From contig JAFAGX010000565.1 in NCBI GenBank assembly GCA_019237515.1, positions 1-7,856 of the forward strand: 7,856 nucleotides of DNA, given 5' to 3'. The notes under the pieces are model-generated. The model was not told where the DNA came from, searched no databases, and worked only from the letters and a program-made list of their open reading frames with translations. This document shows positions 5,860 to 7,856 of this stretch, one piece after another. This DNA comes from Acidobacteriaceae bacterium. GTDB lineage: Bacteria > Acidobacteriota > Terriglobia > Terriglobales > SbA1. The position numbers were made by a program, and so were the translations under genes. Each line of letters opens with the position of its first letter. The stretch's first letter is position 1.

Positions 5860-6587
5860 GGCTTCCTGCAGTCGCTCGCGACGCGGAATCCATAATCTGC
5901 ATACCTGAATTGCGGCGGCAGGCTGGACCGTGCAGCACATCTTGCAATCTTCACATGATGCCGCCAGGAGCCGCCACGTGAGGTGCGGCGTTCGCCGTTT
6001 TCCGGACCCGGTGGATTCATCTCTGGTGCATTCGCGTAGTAGTCGGCCTCATACCAGTCGCTGCACCATTCGTGCACGTTCTCACAAATATCAAAGAGAC
6101 CAAAAGAATTAGGTGGATACTGCGCAACCCGCTCTGGTCCGGTGGTCCAGCGTTCGTTGTAGCGTGGCCGCGACTGCGGTGGTTCGTCACCCCATGGATA
6201 GAGGTTATATTCCCTTCCACCTCGTGCCGCCCTTTCCCATTCAGCTTCTGTCGGTAGACGATATTTGTGCCCCGTCTGTTGACTCATCCATTGGCAGTAG
6301 TGAACCGCGTCAAACCACGAAACGGCTACCAGCGGCTGATCGGGATGGGAGAAATTCGGATTGCGGCAGAGCGGCGGAGCGTCAATACCATTTGCTTCGA
6401 CAAAGGAAGAGTACTCCCGGTTCGTCACTTGGCAACTGGCAAGACAAAACTCATCCACCCACACCCGGTGTACCGGGCGTTCGTTGTCCTGGCCAGCTTC
6501 GGATCCCATCCAGAACCATCCCGAGGGGACGAGTACCATGTCAGGTTCTTGGTGGCGTTTTAGTTTGAGATTTGCGGAAGTTGGCAA
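5856..6587 (-). CDS. Formylglycine-generating-enzyme (SUMF1/EgtB/PvdO) fold protein lacking the usual catalytic cysteines
   Basis: The 243-residue protein is a single FGE-sulfatase domain. It shows [13 protein letters not shown] (17-29), [23 protein letters not shown] (37-59), [14 protein letters not shown] (89-102), [16 protein letters not shown] (109-124), PWGDE (131-135), [20 protein letters not shown] (160-179), RGGSW (204-208) and YGFRVASD (232-239). In true formylglycine-generating enzymes a catalytic cysteine follows the GGS-aromatic motif and a second lies five residues on. Here the segment reads [17 protein letters not shown], with His at the first position and only the later structural-type cysteine (C217). 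Sulfatase activation is therefore unlikely. There is no DinB domain, so it is not a complete EgtB. No signal peptide is visible. The start is TTG 6587, 5 nt after scoB; ATG 6539 (residue 17) is an alternative. The substrate is unknown. Confidence 0.85.
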   Translation of the reverse strand: MPTSANLKLKRHQEPDMVLVPSGWFWMGSEAGQDNERPVHRVWVDEFCLASCQVTNREYSSFVEANGIDAPPLCRNPNFSHPDQPLVAVSWFDAVHYCQWMSQQTGHKYRLPTEAEWERAARGGREYNLYPWGDEPPQSRPRYNERWTTGPERVAQYPPNSFGLFDICENVHEWCSDWYEADYYANAPEMNPPGPENGERRTSRGGSWRHHVKIARCAARSSLPPQFRYADYGFRVASDCRKP

Positions 6588-6592
6588 ACGGC

Positions 6593-7273
6593 TCAGCTTT
6601 CCATCGTCCGCAGATCGGGGCTGAGAATCAGGGAAGCCTCAGTTGCAGCCTGCACGTCATTCGATGTCAAACCCGGTGCAATTTCCTCGAGGATCAAACC
6701 GGACGGACTCACATTGATGACTGCCAGCTCTGTCACGATGGTGTCGACAACGTGGACACCGGTCAGCGGCAGAGTGCACTTTTTCAGAATCTTGGGCTGA
6801 CCTTCCCGGGTTGTATGTTCCATGGCAATGATGACCCGCCGGGCGCCGGCAACGAGATCCATGGCGCCGCCCATGCCCTTCACCATTTTTCCCGGAATCA
6901 TCCAGTTGGCGAGGCTCCCTTCTTCGTCCACTTCCATAGCCCCGAGCACACTGAGGTCGATGTGGCCGCCGCGGATCATGGCAAAAGAATCGGCGCTGGA
7001 GAAATATGCGGTTCCTTTGATCTCCGTTATGGTTTCTTTACCGGCATTGATCAGATCGGCGTCTTCTGCTCCTTCCACCGGATACGGGCCAATGCCCAGC
7101 ATTCCATTTTCACTTTGCAGAATCACGTCCATCCCTGGAGGAACGTAGTTTGCGACAAGGGTTGGCATCCCGATCCCCAGGTTCACATAGAAGCCATCAC
7201 GCAACTCGCGCGCGATGCGCTTGATGATGCGCTCGCGTTTCTCTACGTCTTTCGCGGCTTTAGCTACAGTCAT
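6593..7273 (-). CDS. scoB: 3-oxoacid (succinyl-CoA:acetoacetate) CoA-transferase subunit B
   Basis: Subunit B carries the catalytic glutamate of the family I CoA-transferase that moves CoA from succinyl-CoA to acetoacetate in ketone-body use. The 226-residue length is normal. Motifs are [16 protein letters not shown] (29-44), the active-site [10 protein letters not shown] with catalytic E55, [41 protein letters not shown] (101-141), and the C-terminal [20 protein letters not shown]. The ATG lies 21 nt after the scoA stop, with only a weak purine stretch as ribosome site. The best family match by motif is ScoB; AtoA- and CatJ-type subunits are close relatives, so substrate preference is not certain. 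Confidence 0.93.
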   Translation of the reverse strand: MTVAKAAKDVEKRERIIKRIARELRDGFYVNLGIGMPTLVANYVPPGMDVILQSENGMLGIGPYPVEGAEDADLINAGKETITEIKGTAYFSSADSFAMIRGGHIDLSVLGAMEVDEEGSLANWMIPGKMVKGMGGAMDLVAGARRVIIAMEHTTREGQPKILKKCTLPLTGVHVVDTIVTELAVINVSPSGLILEEIAPGLTSNDVQAATEASLILSPDLRTMES

Positions 7274-7294
7274 GCGGACGCGTCGCTTTCTCGC

Positions 7295-7856
7295 TTAGGA
7301 AGCCTTCCGTACTGTTCTCTTTTCAATTCGCCTTTCATATAGCTCACCCTGAAAGATGCGCTTCACAAAAACACTCGGGGTATGGATCGTATCGGGTTGC
7401 AACTCACCCACCTCCACAAGATGCTCAACTTCGGCGATGGTAATCTTCGCAGCGGTTGCCATCATGGGATTGAAATTGCGCGCGGTCTTGCGATAGACGA
7501 GGTTACCCCATTTGTCGCCCTTCCAGGCTTTTACCAGGGCGAAGTCAGCTTTGAGCGCATGTTCCATAACGTACATTCGTCCGTCGAATTCGCGGGTTTC
7601 TTTGTTCTCGGCCACGACGGTTCCAACCCCAGTCGGCGTAAAAAAAGCCGGTATACCCGCTCCTCCGGCACGGATGCGTTCGGAAAAAGTTCCTTGCGGT
7701 ACCAGATCCAGTTGGATTCTGCCCTGCAAGACCATTTGCTCCAGGAGCTTATTTTCGCCGACGTAGGTTCCAATGTGATGCCGAATCTGCCCTGCAGAGA
7801 GCAACAGCCCCATGCCTTGCCCGTCCACGCCGGCATTGTTGCTGATGGTTGTGAGG
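7295..7856 (-). CDS. scoA: 3-oxoacid (succinyl-CoA:acetoacetate) CoA-transferase subunit A, 5' end missing
   Basis: This is the partner subunit of ScoB. The frame is open to the window edge, giving about 186 of the usual ~235 residues; roughly the first 50 are missing. The fragment begins LTTISNNAGVDGQGMGLLLSAGQIR, where the NNAG segment is conserved. It includes LVPQGTFSERIRAGGAGIPAFFTPTGVGT, the FDGRMYVMEHALKADFALVKAWKGDKWGNLVYRKTARNFNPMMATAAK block, and the C-terminal VEVGELQPDTIHTPSVFVKRIF typical of the ScoA type. A GTG at 7828 in the frame is an internal valine codon. The stop TAA precedes scoB by 21 nt, so the two are cotranscribed. The promoter is outside the window. Confidence 0.93.
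   Translation of the reverse strand, partial: LTTISNNAGVDGQGMGLLLSAGQIRHHIGTYVGENKLLEQMVLQGRIQLDLVPQGTFSERIRAGGAGIPAFFTPTGVGTVVAENKETREFDGRMYVMEHALKADFALVKAWKGDKWGNLVYRKTARNFNPMMATAAKITIAEVEHLVEVGELQPDTIHTPSVFVKRIFQGELYERRIEKRTVRKAS

Noticed and set aside
6113..6568. 151-codon open frame on the plus strand opposite the FGE-like gene
   Set aside because: It lies fully inside a gene with clear FGE-fold motifs on the other strand, and its translation is Arg/Pro-rich and unlike a protein family.
6572..7342. 256-codon open frame on the plus strand opposite scoB
   Set aside because: The minus strand encodes ScoB with all family motifs including the SENG active site. The plus-strand translation has no recognisable domain and is a composition shadow.

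Overview
The window is a chromosomal segment of a flagellated, Gram-negative-type bacterium. The style of the flagellar and MerR-type proteins, with moderate GC by eye, is most reminiscent of an acidobacterium. That placement is an impression from the sequence, not a test. About two thirds of the window encodes the late, export-dependent part of the flagellum: filament cap, hook-filament junction proteins, their chaperones and the anti-sigma factor. The remaining third holds a MerR-family regulator, a formylglycine-generating-enzyme-fold protein and a two-subunit 3-oxoacid CoA-transferase.

Layout. Positions 1-1947 (+) carry fliD (5' end outside the window), fliS and a 117-residue unrecognised helical protein in the position often held by fliT. 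These three genes are tightly packed. Positions 1974-5204 (-) carry a second flagellar operon that reads toward the first: flgM, a 58-codon small ORF, flgN-like, flgK, flgL. Its junctions are an 18-nt gap, a 4-nt overlap, a 2-nt gap and a 4-nt overlap. The operons converge with only 26 nt between stop codons and no visible terminator. A near-consensus sigma-28 (FliA) promoter, TAAA-N15-GCCGATAC, lies just upstream of flgM on the minus strand.

Positions 5205-5433 form the divergent intergenic region between flgM and the MerR-type gene (5434-5859, +). That gene ends in interlocked stop codons (CTAG) with a minus-strand set, scoA (5' end outside the window), scoB and the FGE-like gene (5856-7856).

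How the parts work together. FlgK and FlgL form the hook-filament junction and FliD caps the growing filament. FlgN and FliS are export chaperones for FlgK/FlgL and for flagellin respectively. FlgM holds FliA inactive until the hook is complete and is then exported. The FliA promoter in front of flgM therefore implies a feedback loop that also drives the junction proteins. ScoA/ScoB move CoA between succinyl-CoA and acetoacetate and have no evident link to motility. No mobile element, CRISPR array, tRNA or rRNA is visible. The less ordinary items are the small coupled ORF between flgM and flgN, the unknown gene after fliS, and the FGE-fold protein that lacks the usual catalytic cysteines.
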